From Melieria omissa (lineage: Eukaryota > Arthropoda > Insecta > Diptera > Ulidiidae): DNA of 64,000 nucleotides. The notes under the pieces are model-generated. The model did no database searches. It was not told the origin of the DNA and was given only the letters and a program-made list of their open reading frames with translations. Shown here one piece after another: positions 34,579-48,300 of the stretch. Each line of letters starts with the position of its first letter. The stretch's first letter is position 1. The DNA is taken from positions 93,558,865 to 93,622,864 of the forward strand of contig OZ020269.1 of NCBI GenBank assembly GCA_963971225.1, in the 5' to 3' direction. The translations under genes were made by a program, and so were the position numbers.

Positions 34579-35158
34579 AGTGATGCCAGATCAGAAGATT
34601 TCCTTCTAGAATTAGGAGATTCTTAGCCTTTTAGGAGAATTTTTAGGTGGAAGCATTTTTTAGGAGAAAGTTTGGGAGATTTGTACTTATTTCATGTTAG
34701 GGCATTTTTCGGATCATTAGTGGATTTTTGGAAGATTTTTGGATAACGAACTATGATATATGGGGAAATCTGGCAACAAAATATATTTTGGCAATTATTT
34801 TAATAGTCAAAGCAAATTATTGTGTAAAAATTGTGTAAGCTCGTTCTATCTCGTTCTCACTTATTGCTGTCCCAATAAAATTCTGCAGAAAATGGCACTA
34901 TTTGTTTAATTCATGCATTATATGTTTTGTTTTTGTTAAGTTTTTGTTTTAAGCTGAAGATGAATAAAAAAGGCTTAACAAAATTATATGCACCTATATA
35001 TTTTTATTTTTTTATAAGAAGTAAATGGCGCAAATTATAAAAAAAAAAATTATAAAAAAGTTAAACAACTTTTTTGTTTTAAATTTTTTAACTTTTGGGA
35101 GGAAATTTCGCTATTTTTAAGATCTAGGAGAAAGTCATGTCAGGTATCTGGCAACACT
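34579..35158. mobile_element. TIR element family AGTGNTGCCAGAT, copy B, 580 bp
   Basis: Left end AGTGATGCCAGATC, right end ATCTGGCAACACT. AGTTC flanks both sides (34574-34578, 35159-35163). It sits inside the third copy of a tandem repeat, so the insertion boundaries are visible. Subterminal GGAGATT and CCTTTTAGGAGAATTT repeats are shared with the copies at 9972 and 43871. No coding capacity. Confidence 0.7.
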
Positions 35159-35699
35159 AGTTCACTTCAGGCTTTAAATAAACATGAAAAGTACTATTTA
35201 GCATAGTTCCAAATATTTAACAGCTAAAAATTCAACGCAAACCTGACACCAGACTATGACAAAGCAATTCCTGGCATATTATGCAACATTGTCTGACGTC
35301 CCACTACTTCCGACGGGCACGTGATGAAAATCTAACTTTCAGCTAAATAGTCACTTTGTTTATATTTCGCGAATGCAAAGACAATATTTACCAATGTTAT
35401 CTAATGCCCGCAATTAATCATAGCCAAGTCCACACAGGTGCACTGGTGGCCGAGTAAAGTGTGCGAACATTTTTCGACGTCACTGTGTGGGTAAAAGCGA
35501 AATGTAAATATTGTTCAAAAAAACGAGCGAACGCCAGACGATAACAAAGCGCGACATGAACCGAAGGCGGCAAAGAAGCAAACATGAGAAGTGTACAAAC
35601 AACAAAATGAGCAAAAATTTAAAAATGAGCAACTATTGAGAATTACGATAAATTTATTAAAAATAAATGAGGCAAAAGCCATTTTATGGCCGCTACTGG

Positions 35700-36274
35700 T
35701 GCGGTGTGAGCGCGATTATGAGCGGCTGTGTGTATGTGTGTGTGTGTGAGTGTGTGACGTACCCTCAGTCAGTGCGCAAACAAAAGACGAGATAAATTTT
35801 AATTTAAAATATCGCGTTGTCGCATTAACTTGCGCCACGAAATTGCGGAAAAAGCTTGAATGTTTTAATTAGTTGGTAAGCGGCAATAACAACGGCAACA
35901 ACGAGCGCCGCGACAGTACAGAGTGTGCGTTCGGTTGGGCTGTAGGCGCGTGTAACTTGCACTGTGATAAATATGAGAGCGCACGTGAAACAGATTGTGG
36001 AACAGTGAAGATCAAAATGCGCAGAAGAAAATAAGACGAAACAGCAAAAAAACAAAGATCACTTTAAATGCCAAACAGACGTGCCGTCAACGCGCCCAAA
36101 GCAATTGTGATAAAAAAAAATTTCTCAAAGATTTAGCAACGTTTCAGTGTCGATTCGGTGGCGTCAACACGCTGACACGAACGGAAGAAAAAAATAATAA
36201 TAAATAACTCGTAAAAAATTTAAATAAGATTACAAATTTCAAAACAAGTGTTTTTTGTAATTTTTCGCTTTTAG
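35700..36274 (+). promoter_or_regulatory. Possible promoter / 5' UTR region of RhoGEF
   Basis: This block has more CpG than its surroundings, a (GT)n run at 35729-35755, and two overlapping initiator-like TCAGTC/TCAGTG motifs at 35765-35774. No TATA box stands 30 bases upstream and no clear DPE follows. An ATG-containing small frame at 36076-36207 has no features of a gene. It could equally be a 5' UTR exon or an intron end before the acceptor at 36274. Confidence 0.3.
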
Positions 36275-36332
36275 CCAAAGTGCTGCAATCACGCGCTTAA
36301 ATCGCAGTCACCACTTCCGGTTCGCCGACAAC
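36275..36332 (+). promoter_or_regulatory. 5' UTR segment and start context of RhoGEF
   Basis: A pyrimidine-rich 3' splice site ends at 36274. The next 58 nt lead to CAACATGG, matching the fly start consensus. If the acceptor is real, the transcription start lies further upstream, either in the GC-richer block at 35700-36240 or much further away (the poly-CAA region near 28 kb). Confidence 0.5.
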
Positions 36333-39300
36333 ATGGCTGACGAGAGTCCGCGTCCTTTTCGCCGCGAGCGCAACCTGAGCAATCGCAACTTCCACAAGCG
36401 TCGCTCGGGGCGCCGCATAAGCGTCGAGAGTCACAGCTCGATGGATTCGGTGAGCGTGGCCACCGAGAGCGGCAGCCACGCGTCGTCGAAGGCGAGCCAC
36501 ATGCACAGCCACAGCAGCAACAGCAGCGGCAGCAGTGGCTCGCTCGCGCTCACCGGCTCCAGCTCGCTTCAGTTCTCGTATTCAGTCAACTCGGACACTG
36601 AGAACGGCTTCAATCGCGCCTCGATGCGCAAAATGCTGCCACCCATCGATACGGCCGGCATCAGTGACACCGACGCTGGCGCCGAGCCACACACGCCCGA
36701 TCCGGCGCTGCTGGGCGTGCGACAGAAGGTGCATCGCTTCGAGACGTTGAACGCTGAACAGTGCATCCTTTTGAAGAGCGTTCGCTTTCCCACACGCGCG
36801 CAGCGATCACCCAACACGCCCCCGTCGCCTACGCAGTGGCGCGTGCGGCCACCAATGCTGCGCCAACAGAGCAACGGCAGCGGCGGCACTGCTGAGCACA
36901 ACACAACGCCCGAGCGCGCTGTCAACCAGTCGACGACGTCCAGTTCCTTTCACACCAGCATCGATGAGGAGCGTTCTGTAGACGATGTCGATGACTTTTC
37001 GGACTATGCTGAGGACGAGGGCGATGGCGTGCAGCGGACTGCGACAGCGGGCGAGTACGAACTGCCCGAGGAGGCGCACGAGCTGCGCGAAGATGCAGCA
37101 CCTTCGCCGCTGCCCGGCTATGAGACGCACAACGGCGACGAGGGCGTCACGACCAATGCACAGGAATATGGCATCGATGACTTTGGCAAAGTGGAGTCGG
37201 TGCGGCGCAGCATAAGCAATGACGGCGCCACGGTGGCGGCAGTGAACAGTGGACTGAGTGTGAGTCAGGATGCGGAAAGCTTCAGTAGTGGCGATAGCAG
37301 TGCAAAGAAGGGCTCCAAAGATTTTCAAAGGTGAGTGACGAATGATTACTAAAACAACGTATACGCACTGGTGGCACGAAGGCAACGATGCAAACGGGGC
37401 AACGGGGGCGTATGCGTGACAAAAATTGATTAATGAATCAATTAATTAATAGTTTAATTAGATAATGAATTAATAGTTTCATCTAATTCGGAGACAAGGA
37501 TTGCTGTACAAGAACTTTTGTAGTTAGCATTCTGAAGAAAGAGAGAAAGAAACGGTCTCGTAGTTCGTTTCAAATTCATTTATCTGTCAAATGTCTGTCT
37601 GCCTGGAAATTTATTGTAGATTCTTGGCCGTTTTTTCTTCCATGTTTTCTACTGCAAGGGCCAGAAATATATCAAGATTTGTGTTTTTATTTATTCGAAA
37701 AACAAAATCTGCCGGGGTCAACAACGAGTTAAAAGTTTATATGGAGAAACGGTCACAAAACATGAATTAATGAGCCTTTTGACTTCAAACTTGATGAAAG
37801 TACTTTTAGTGAATAATAATTCGACACGTGCTTATAATTATTTTGTATATTAAAAATTAACGGGGTTAACAATGGGTTAAGAGTTTAAAAGTCTTAATGG
37901 AGAAAAAAGATTTTATGGGCCAATTGACTTTAAATATGGTGAAAGCACTCTTGGTAGGAAAAAATTTGACACGTGTTTGTTATATCTTTGAAAACAAAAA
38001 TCTGAAGAAGTCAACGAGGGGTTAAGAGTTTGTATGGGGAAACATGATTTAATGCGCCAATTGACTTGAAATATAGTGAAATCACTTTAAATGAGAAATA
38101 ATTTAGTAAGTATTTTTTATAAAAATCTGAGAAAATCAACAAAGGGTTAAGAAAAACTTGATTTATTGGCCCATATCATACCCAATCATATTTTTGTTGA
38201 CATTTTTTCTTAATTGGTTCAACAATATAAATTTGTTTTTGCTTCTCTTTGTGCCCTTTTTGTATCACTAAATACAGTTAAATTTCCCTTTTTCGCTCTT
38301 TTCGAAAAACAAAGTAACTTCCACTCGCCTCTCACTCGCCTCATTCACTATTTTTGAATATTTTTTTTAGCAATTCGCACCAATCGATTTCAATCTTATC
38401 AACAAGTTTTGTTGCAAGTGCCGCTCGTTATAAATTCCACTAATTGTTTCCACTTGCACATTCTCACAAATATGGCAACAAGTGTTTTTGGCTGCCATGT
38501 TGTTTGTTGTTTGCCCAAAAGCAGCAACAGTTGCGGCTAAATGTGCCTAATTGGCCAATTGTTGCCGCAATTGTCAAACGCGTTTTCAGCGCTACGTTCT
38601 CATTTGTATTATTTATACCAAATTGTTGTGTTGTTGTTGTTATTATTATTAGTAGCAGTTGTTGGCTGCACTTGTCGAAGGTGTTGAAAAATGACGTCAT
38701 GGCGTTGCTTATTATCTGTCTGTGTTTTTGTTGTCTTTTTGTTGTTATTATTCTTTTTGTTTTTGTTGTTATTATTCTCATTTATTGTTTGTTGTTGTAC
38801 GTTTTTTTATTGTCGTCTCAAATGTGTTTGGGCGTACTGGTTCACGTACTACTTATTCAAATGTTGAGTTGTTGTACTCATTTTTGACTGCGACTGCTAA
38901 GCTAAGCTCGTTGTTGACAGTTGTGTTGTGGCTTACCTATTTTTTTTTGTTTTTGTTGTCATTGCAATTAATTTTTTGATTTCAATGCTATTCAGCGCTC
39001 GACATAATAGGAAACTTGCTCACTTGCGTTGCATTGCAATCGGGTTTTTGAATTTTTTTTGTATGTTATAATTTGTCGCAATGTGAAGTCATGCTTAGCA
39101 AATGCAGCTGCAATCAAATTTAATTTTAATAAAAAAGAATAACTGTAATAATAATATAAATAAAAAAGAAAAAGTAAATATTTGTATGTTGTTTCTGCTT
39201 TCACATTCTATAATTTTTCTACTATTTGTTCTTTATCCCTAATTCCCAGAAATTAGCCTCACAGTCTCATTGAAGATTTCAAATGGCGATAAATCCAAAA

Positions 39301-42300
39301 GATTTCCGATTCCATTATTTTATGTAATCCTCTAAAGGAATGTTTGAATTATATTGCATTTATAAATTGAACATTTTAGACAGTTTTTGTACTTTTAAAA
39401 CAAATATTTTCAGTAATTTAGCTCATATAAGCTTGAAAGTCTCACTTCTGGGTTTACGTTGCGTTCTGGGAATTAGGGTTAATTAAAAAAGCTCCTGGGT
39501 TAGGTTAGGTTAAAGAAGGGGCGTGCGTGGCATGCACTTTCACCCTGAGACCCCATTGGGTCCATTGTGTATCCTTTCGTTCTTAAAAACCGGGTTCTTT
39601 CCTTAGCTGTTGAGATCCTTGTAGACCTAGACGGAATTTTTTGGGAAGCATTCGGACTTGGCGAGGAAATCGTGTAGATCGGCAATCCGTGCATCAGCTA
39701 CTAAGCTAAAGCTACTAAAAATCTACTGCTTTGAAATATTTTTTCTAGTTTTTCAACTTCGAAACTCACTTTTTATGTCCCACGGCCCGACACACAGTGC
39801 TTCGAGAGTGGACAAAAATAAGAAAAAAAATTATCGCGGATTTTGATAAAAGTAGTATCATGTTAAAGGTAATTGTTTAATTAAGCTGGATCCGAAATAC
39901 TTTATCGAAAAATTGTCGAGATTAGGAGATATAGCTTGTCAAAGTCGGATATATTTAAAAAAAAATTTATGAAGGGGAAAAATGAAATTTAGGTGCTTGT
40001 ATAAAAAAAATGGTAGAAAATGTCTTGTTGTAGATAGGCTTCCAATTTCTTTTAATATTAAAACTTAATTGATAGGAGCGAGACCACTGATCAGTTTTTT
40101 TTATTTAACATACATAATTTTTTTTGTACGAATTTTCAAAAATTAATGTTTTTTAACCCATGAAAATTAAAAAGAACCAAATTTAGAAAGGCAATTAATA
40201 TCGAATGGCGTGAACTGGCGTAAATCCTTCTTATGACCCTTTTTGGATGGACTTTCTTCTCTTAAATCCGTAAAAAAAATTCTGCGTCCTTTTGCGCCTT
40301 TGGAAAATATTCAATTTTTTCAAAACTACTAATGTTGATTTTTGTATAGAAATCGCTTGAGTTATAATTACGATTAAAATGTTTAACTAAGGCAATGCAA
40401 CGAATTATGAATGTTTTTTTATAAAAAATAGGTTTGGTACGCATATTTATGAGCCATATAATCCGATATTTTTTCATTATTATGAAATTTGTTAGCTAAA
40501 ATGTGATTTAACGCTAATATATTCTAAAAAAGGAGGAATGTATAACTTTGAAGAAGGTCCAATTTTGAAGAATAAGTCTTGAAGAATAGTCTCGCCGTTA
40601 TAGGTTGAGCTGCATTGCATATTCACCTGCCTCATCTCCATGTTAAGCTCTACGAATATCAAATAAACAAAAACTATATCCTTTTAGCAACTTTACCGCC
40701 CTCTTTCTACCTTTTAAATATGGAATTTAGAAAAACGCTAAGATACGTATTTTGTTATTGCTTTTTTAGTATACATGTACATAATTTTTAAACAATCCGA
40801 CCAAAAAACAATGTCGGTCCATATAAGCTTCACCACCCCCTTTCCGCTCTTTCCAGGTCGACGTTTTCGAAATCGCTTCTTTTTAAGGGTTGACTTTCTA
40901 AAATACAACTTTTGACCAAATTTCATCATAATAGCTCCAGCGGTTTGGGCTCTGTGATGACAAGATAATATATAACCATATATATTCGATTTTTTTTTAA
41001 CTATATATTTTTTTTGAAACAAACACAAATTTTGAAATCAGCAACCCAAAATGACTTAGACTGCAAATTTTCAGCGAATTTCACGTACTCCTTCTATTTT
41101 TGCCGCAATTTTGTATGGAGTCGAAGCACTGTGCGACACCTCAAACTATACTGGGAAATTTTAGCGAATTCGAATAAGCTCAGGTTGGTTACGAACATTA
41201 CCGAACAAAGGATACGAGAACACTTGTGTCACTCTGCTTGCCTTATCATACTTCATGATGGGCCTTAGAGACCTTCAAGTGTACTAGCCGAGCAATCAAC
41301 TAGTCTCACCTACCATAATTTTGTTTGTATTTGTAACTAGTGACTACTCATATTTTGTCATAGTTTTTTCTATTTATAACTAGTCTCTACACATATTTTG
41401 TCATAGTTTGTATACACTGGATCATCCCATATGTAATGAAGTTATAACCCCAATTCCAAACGTGAGCTTCACATTCTCACCAAACACAGTAAAAGTATTA
41501 AGAAAAAAAGTATTAGTATCCAAATAGTAAAAATGTCTTAAGTCTCCCCAAGGATATTTAATTGAATAAAGAGGTCTAAGAAGGTCTAAGTCCGCTTACG
41601 AAAGCGGATACTAAGATAAGTTACGTCCATACAAATAAATATCCCTTCCCAATAGTTTCTGCTAGTGTCCCAATCCCCTTAGTTCGCAATAGTTTCTAGT
41701 AATGTCGCAATAGTTAAAATCTGTTTGGCCTCTCCAAGAAGATTATATTGAATAAAGAGGTCAAAGTGCTTCAAATGAAAATTTTAGCGTTTCAGTCCTC
41801 TACAGACATCAAACTTAGTTTCGATCATGTTTGCAAATATGTCTGGGTGAAAGTACCTCGTCTCTAGCTATGTTGACAAATAAGTTTTAGGTCTGATGAG
41901 CGGTCGGAGTGATTTTATGTTTACTGTGGCCAAAACCAATGTTGGCAAAGATGTTTGTGTGTACGTATGTAGGTCAGTCTGCAACCAAGTACGCCATATC
42001 AGTTCGAGACAAAGTGTGACGTCAGTAGTGGAGTATTGGTTCTAAGACCTTAGAATGAAATCAAGGAATCAATTCGAGTACTGCCGGAAATTAGATAGTT
42101 TTTAGTGCCGGGCGAAAAAGAGGTGCTATGCGAGAATAACCGGCCGAATTTCACAGTTTTACTAGGGTTTGGGAAAATGCTCATAAAAACCAAACGAGAA
42201 ACAATATTTACATTACTCAAAAAGTAGTATACTAAGGATAAAATAGAGAATGACTAGATTTTTCGAAATCCAAAATCCAATCCAATCCCAAATGTTTGAC

Positions 42301-45300
42301 GCAAGCGGAAAACAACGGCAATAACAAAAATGACGCTTTCAAACGAGTAGACATTAACTGATCCTACGCCTTGCTGCGGCAATGCAACGTTATTTCGCGA
42401 GAGTCTTTAAACAGTTGTTTACATAACACGCTGCCGAAAAGTTCCGATAACATAAATGTTCACAAAGAGTTAATACAAAAAAATTATTTTTTTTTATTCT
42501 CACGTAATCAAATTAGATCATTTATAACGTATTACTAATTTATTTTGAGATAGAGTTCTCCCGCAATGCGAATAGTAAAGCGCTATAAGGCGCGGACCGA
42601 TATATCGGCTCTGGCACTTCTCGGTAGTGCAGCAAGAGCCGATATATCGGCCTCCGGCACTCAAGCTTAACACATATTCAAAGGGTCCAGAATGTGTTAC
42701 AACGTCAAATAACATAGTTTGATCAAGTTTAAGTTGGCTAAACTTTTAAGCCAAAATTACCGCCATAGCCCAGGTCGCTAGTATGATCGGAGTACAAAGC
42801 TTGACTTCAAAGAACCTAATTATTTGTGTGAGCAGCCAGGCCGCAGTCAGAGCAATGAACTCAAACACAGTCAAATGGAAACGTTTTATGGAATGCCACA
42901 AGTCCCAAAGCACAATTGAAGAGTACAACTTAAAACTCCGCTGAGTGCCTGATTACAATGGTGACTTCTCAAGGAAAGAGCGGATGAACTGGCTCGGAAA
43001 TGGTTAGAACTGATGGATGCAAATATGAAGAAAGGTATCTACCCGCCACGCCAGGAATTCTACACCATTTCAGTCATCAGTGGAGCATTCGGCCAGACTG
43101 CAAGATCTCATGCGCGCTGTGGCCGAAATTGGAGCCAAGAAAGAACTTTGTGTATTTTACGGTTTAGAAAAGCAACACTTGGCATAGTCACAGAAGTCTT
43201 AAAAAGACACTGCGTCATGGGTCTTTTTGCAACTATTCTGCTTCTTCTTATTCTTTTTGCAACCTTTGGCTTGCCGCATCGGGGCTACTGTGCCAGCTGC
43301 AAGGACGAGGAAGAAATGCAATCTCTGCAGCTCCTCGTGTGTAAGTTCCTTGCACTTCAGAAAGTTTGATATTTCAAGCGAAAAATGTTGTGCCCCAAAT
43401 TACTGGTGCATTGGCGCACACAGGTGGGATTGGGGATTCAAATCCCAAAACACAAAAATTGATTGTAGAAAATATGGTTTCGAATGGTACTGGAAATTTA
43501 ATCCTGGGTGCGCCCCTACACTTGAGGACCATTTCCAGATGCACTCGATGCTCAGGTTGGTTTCAAGCAACAGCGATGACAGGGGCTTACCTACACTCTC
43601 TTCGGACATCATAATGGGGCTTAAGGCCTCCAAGTGTCCTTACTTAGAAATCAACAAGCGGCCTATCTTACCTAACCTAACACTATATGTCTTGCAAAAA
43701 TGCGCTAAGTAGAGAATTCTCTTAATTAAATTTTAAAATACGATCTGTCATTAAAAAACTATTTTAAATATTTGACGGTGGTCTCATTTTAGTTGTAAAA
43801 ATTAATGTTCGTCTGTTTTTCCTCTATCGACTTGAAAACTACTTGACCGATTGATCTACGATATTTATACAGGTTGCCAGATACCTTAATTGACTTACTC
43901 CTAAATCTTAAAAAAAAAATCTTAAATTTCCTCCCAAAAATTTAAAAAATCTCTAAATCTAAATCTCTAAATCTCTCTCTCTAAAAGTAAATCTTTAGGA
44001 GATTATTTCTCTTTCTCCTAAAATATTCTTCCTCCTAAAAAATCTCCTAAGAGGCCAAGAATCTCCTTAATCTAGGAGGAAATCTCCTAATATTGCAACA
44101 CTGCCAGCTGGGATATCTTTTGTTGTGTATGGGAAAGAGGACATCAGACCGTCCCCATAACTCAAATCTATAATATTGAATACCGCTGGATTTATAAGTT
44201 GGGTAGCATGAAAGTTGGTAGCATGTAGCGTCGTTCTAATAATCTGTCGTTCTACTGATGAAATTTCATGGTGTAACATAAGACCGTGGTTCATGGTTCT
44301 TGTGACACAAATTTGCTAATAACTTTGGAACATCAATGACACTCAAATGAAAATTGAAAATTGAATTGAATTGAAATCACTAAAAATTGAGTGGGCATTG
44401 AACGAGGAGATGTGGTGTTCCTATACAATTAAAATTCTTGGATTCCATGCTTCTTAACCCATTTTCGGCCGCTACCAGAAATAGCCAATATTTTTGTAAT
44501 TCCTTTTAAGGACTTACATTTAGGACCTTAATCAAGAATATTTTTGGATTTTTTTTGTGTTTTTTTTTTTTACAAAATTTTTTTATAAATTAATAAAAAT
44601 TCAATTTCAAATAAAAACAAATATATTTGTACATAGTTTTAGTCAAATAATAATCAAGAATGAAAACAAACAATTGTTGGCTTACATATGTACATACATG
44701 ACGACTTCTGGTCAATGGTCGATTTTTCGACCACTGAAAAGTACGCGGTGCTGAGAGGTAAAAATATTTTTATAATCTTATGGATATCAATTGATTATGG
44801 TAATTTGGTCTTTAGGCTTCGTAAATAATCAATAATAAATCAATAATTTAAAAAGGTTATATATTTTTGAGAATATTCAAAATATGACTACAAAAATGCT
44901 TTTTTTCGTGCCTTCACCAACATCTCTAAAATTATCTTAAAAAAAAAAAATATTATTTCGAGGGGTTACCAAAAGACCAAAGCTATTTTATGCATCAAAA
45001 GTTCAAAGATATAATGTCTAAGTGCAGAGCTACTCTCCTTCAAAGTGGCTGGTCGAAAAATCGACCAGCGGCCGAAAATGGGTTAAGCACAAGTAAAAAA
45101 ATCTCAAGAGTTTCTTAAATGCTTATAAGCAAAAAAGCAAAAAGTAATAAAGCAATTTTAGGCGGATCCAGCAAGGTCTATGGAGGAAACAAACGTCAAA
45201 CAATTTGTTGTGCTCGTGTGACGTCACACAGAAGTGAGCTCTGATTGGTCGGGTTTGTCAAATCTTAGGAAATGCAAACCAAACCGAGAAAAAGTAGTTA

Positions 45301-48300
45301 CCATACAATACGTTTTAACAATTGTATACAATTTAAATATATTCTAAGAACTTTTTGTTTATTACAATCAACTTGAATTATTTTGTTGTTTCTTCGGAAA
45401 GCACATGTAAATTTAGGAAATTGAAATTATTTTATAATTTTATCCATTTTTCGTATTCATAAAATACGAATAAATAATATAAATATGGCAACACTACGAA
45501 TTGCTCATTCTATGTCATAACATGGCGAGTGGCGTAACCTTTAATTTATAAACCTTGCGGATCCCGAGTATAATTTCCTTTAATTAGTCTATGCCATAAT
45601 AGTTGTGAAGATGGTAAAAGAGTTTCTATTGAAATCACCTGCTGTCTGTTATGTTTGCTGTCGCACTTTCTACACAAAGCCCTTTGCTTCGACGTTTAAA
45701 TCATCCAAAGGTATACAGACATGTGCTTGATTTCGCTTTCAAGTCTGATTGCATGGTCTGCAGACTTCAGATGCAGCATGATTGCCCATTCGGGTCCATA
45801 GTTCACCAGCCAGTGGTGGTTCTAGTGAAACGGCAGTGACCAATTGCAGATGTTTTCTGCATGCACACACACGCACTTCGAGTGCAAATTGCAAATGTTT
45901 GACTGCCGCTGAAATAATTCGCCCACCTTTAAATTGTTCCAAAGTCCGCCCCGACAACTGCGTTACGAGTTTGGAAAGTCAAGTGTTTTGTGTTCACAAA
46001 CTGTGCGCAATTCATGTGGGCGTTTAAAAAAATCAACATTTATTCTGGCCTTTTTATTCTCAAGTGTGTTTTTTTTTCAAGGTAGATATTAACAACAACA
46101 ACAAACTATTAGAATGACGTCAAACATTTGCAGTCAACTTTAGCTCAACTCATTAAAAATTATGTGTGTGTGTGTGTGCATGTGTGCAACAACTGCTTAA
46201 GCCGAACTGCTTTCCCGATTTGCAGCTGCAGAATGGGGTTCACCACAAAGCCAAATGCATAATTATGAAAACACATTTTCGGCATTTCCGTTATGTTATC
46301 AATTAGCTGGCCTTTGCCATCGGCAAACACTGCACACGCACGCGGCGCCGCCTGTCGCCAGATGTGATTAATCGGCGGCGCACCAAGCACGCTCGCAATC
46401 TGATAACAAATGGCCGCCATTAAATGGCTGCTTGACTTTTTTTATTTGTTCTAAGCAGATAAAGTGTGACAAAGCGATAAGTGCGGATAAGTTTCTGCTC
46501 GCGTTTCCGCACATTTGCACAGACACACACACACACACATAAATATTAATAGCAACATTTTTATGGCTTATCAATGCGGCGCTATATATGTTCAACCTCG
46601 ACGAAACGAAGAACGAAGGACTATAAGAGCCCAAACACATGTCTACAATATTTATTATAATGAAATGAATGAGTCACTGATATACGATTGGTTTTAGTTG
46701 TATATATTTTGTGACGTTTGTTGTTTGTAAATGCTCAATTGCCGTTGGCAAAGTTCCAGAATTCTATGTACTTGAACTTGAAAGGCAACTTAAATGTTGG
46801 AATACCCCATGAAAATTGGAAAAAAGTGTTAATTTCCTTTGTCTAAATTCCGCCGAATTGTTTGAAAGTTGTTGGGCCCTCACTGTGATTTCGATTTCAC
46901 AATAGAAATGCGAGCGCAAATTGTTTGCTTTGCTTTTGAATGCTTATCAATGGCATGGAATTAATTCGTTTATTAATTGCGTTGCTAGCAATGAACTAAG
47001 TTGTACAAGGGGAAAATTGCATGCGATTTGTTATACAAAAAACGTGTCAGTATTGAACAAAACATATTTTGTTATATAATTTTTTGTAGCTTAAAAAACA
47101 ACTGAAAGTATTTAGTTTTGGGCCGAAAAAGAAAGATTGTTGGGAGATAATGCCAACAATGAGCAAAGTTGTACGAAGGGAAAATTGCATGCGATTTTTT
47201 TATACAAAAACCAAGTATTTTCAGTATTGAACAAAACATATTTTATTATATAATTTTTTCTAGCTTAAAAAACTACTGAAAGTATTTAGTTTTGGGCCGA
47301 AGAAGAGAGATTGTTGGAAGAAAATGCGTAAATTGCGTTGCCAACAATAAGCAAAGTTATACGAAGGAAAAATTGCATGCGATTTTTTATACAAAAAACG
47401 AGTTTTCTCAGTATTGAAGTAAACATATGTTATTATAAAATTTTTGCAGCTTAAAAAACAACTGGAAGTATTTAGTTTTGGCCGAAAAAGAAAAATTGTT
47501 TGGAGAAAATAAAATTTATAATCAAAGAAAATAATTCTAGACGGTGTATTTAGAATAGAGTAGACACATGGAGAGGCATAGTAGACACATTTTTTGGACA
47601 AATATGTATTATTAAATGCTTTTCAGAGCACCTCAGCTTTTATTAATTAAAGCTTAAAATATATGATCAATATAACATTGACTCAATATTACGTCCATGG
47701 ACTCTAGGATCACTAATTGAATAATAAAACACTTCCTTATGTTCCGAACTCTAGAAGTGTTTGCCAAATTGTTAAGTAGAATTTTAAATTTTTTGTAAAT
47801 CCCTGAAGTACTCAGTGAACAGTAAACAGAAACTTTTTTACTTAGCACCTTTTCAGGTACATCTTTCCCCACTTTCCAGTAAAAATTTTATCATGTTTGG
47901 TTCACTGGCAGTTTTTTAAGCCACTCATTCACAATCAGCGCAGCAATTCAGTTTTTATAATTGAATCTTAAAAATATATTCAATATTACAGTAATTCAAT
48001 ATTTTTTTGATTTAATATTCCATCTATGGGCTTAGAGATCACTAACTGAAAAATAAAAAACCTTCCTTTGTTCCTACGTTTTCTGTAATAAGTATCAGAC
48101 AAGCTTTTGAAGGCGAAAGTATTTGTCCAGTGTTTGAGTAGAAGTTTCTATTCCCTGAAAGAGCTCAGTGAACTGCCGATGAAAAGTTGGAACATAAAAT
48201 CTGCATTACAAAGTAAATAGGACTTTTCAATTATAACACTTTCTGGTCATGCCACCTGTGTGATACTTAGTGCCTCTTTAGGTACATCTTTTCCCACTTT

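Noticed and set aside
36807..37385. Minus-strand open frame of 192 codons opposite RhoGEF exon 1
   Set aside because: It is an antisense shadow of the GC-rich coding exon; the sense frame has phase-matched splicing and low-complexity protein typical of this family.
38444..38979. Hydrophobic open frames near 38.5-38.9 kb that look like membrane proteins
   Set aside because: They are translations of GTT/ATT tracts, giving Val/Leu/Phe runs in any frame; no start context or splice support.
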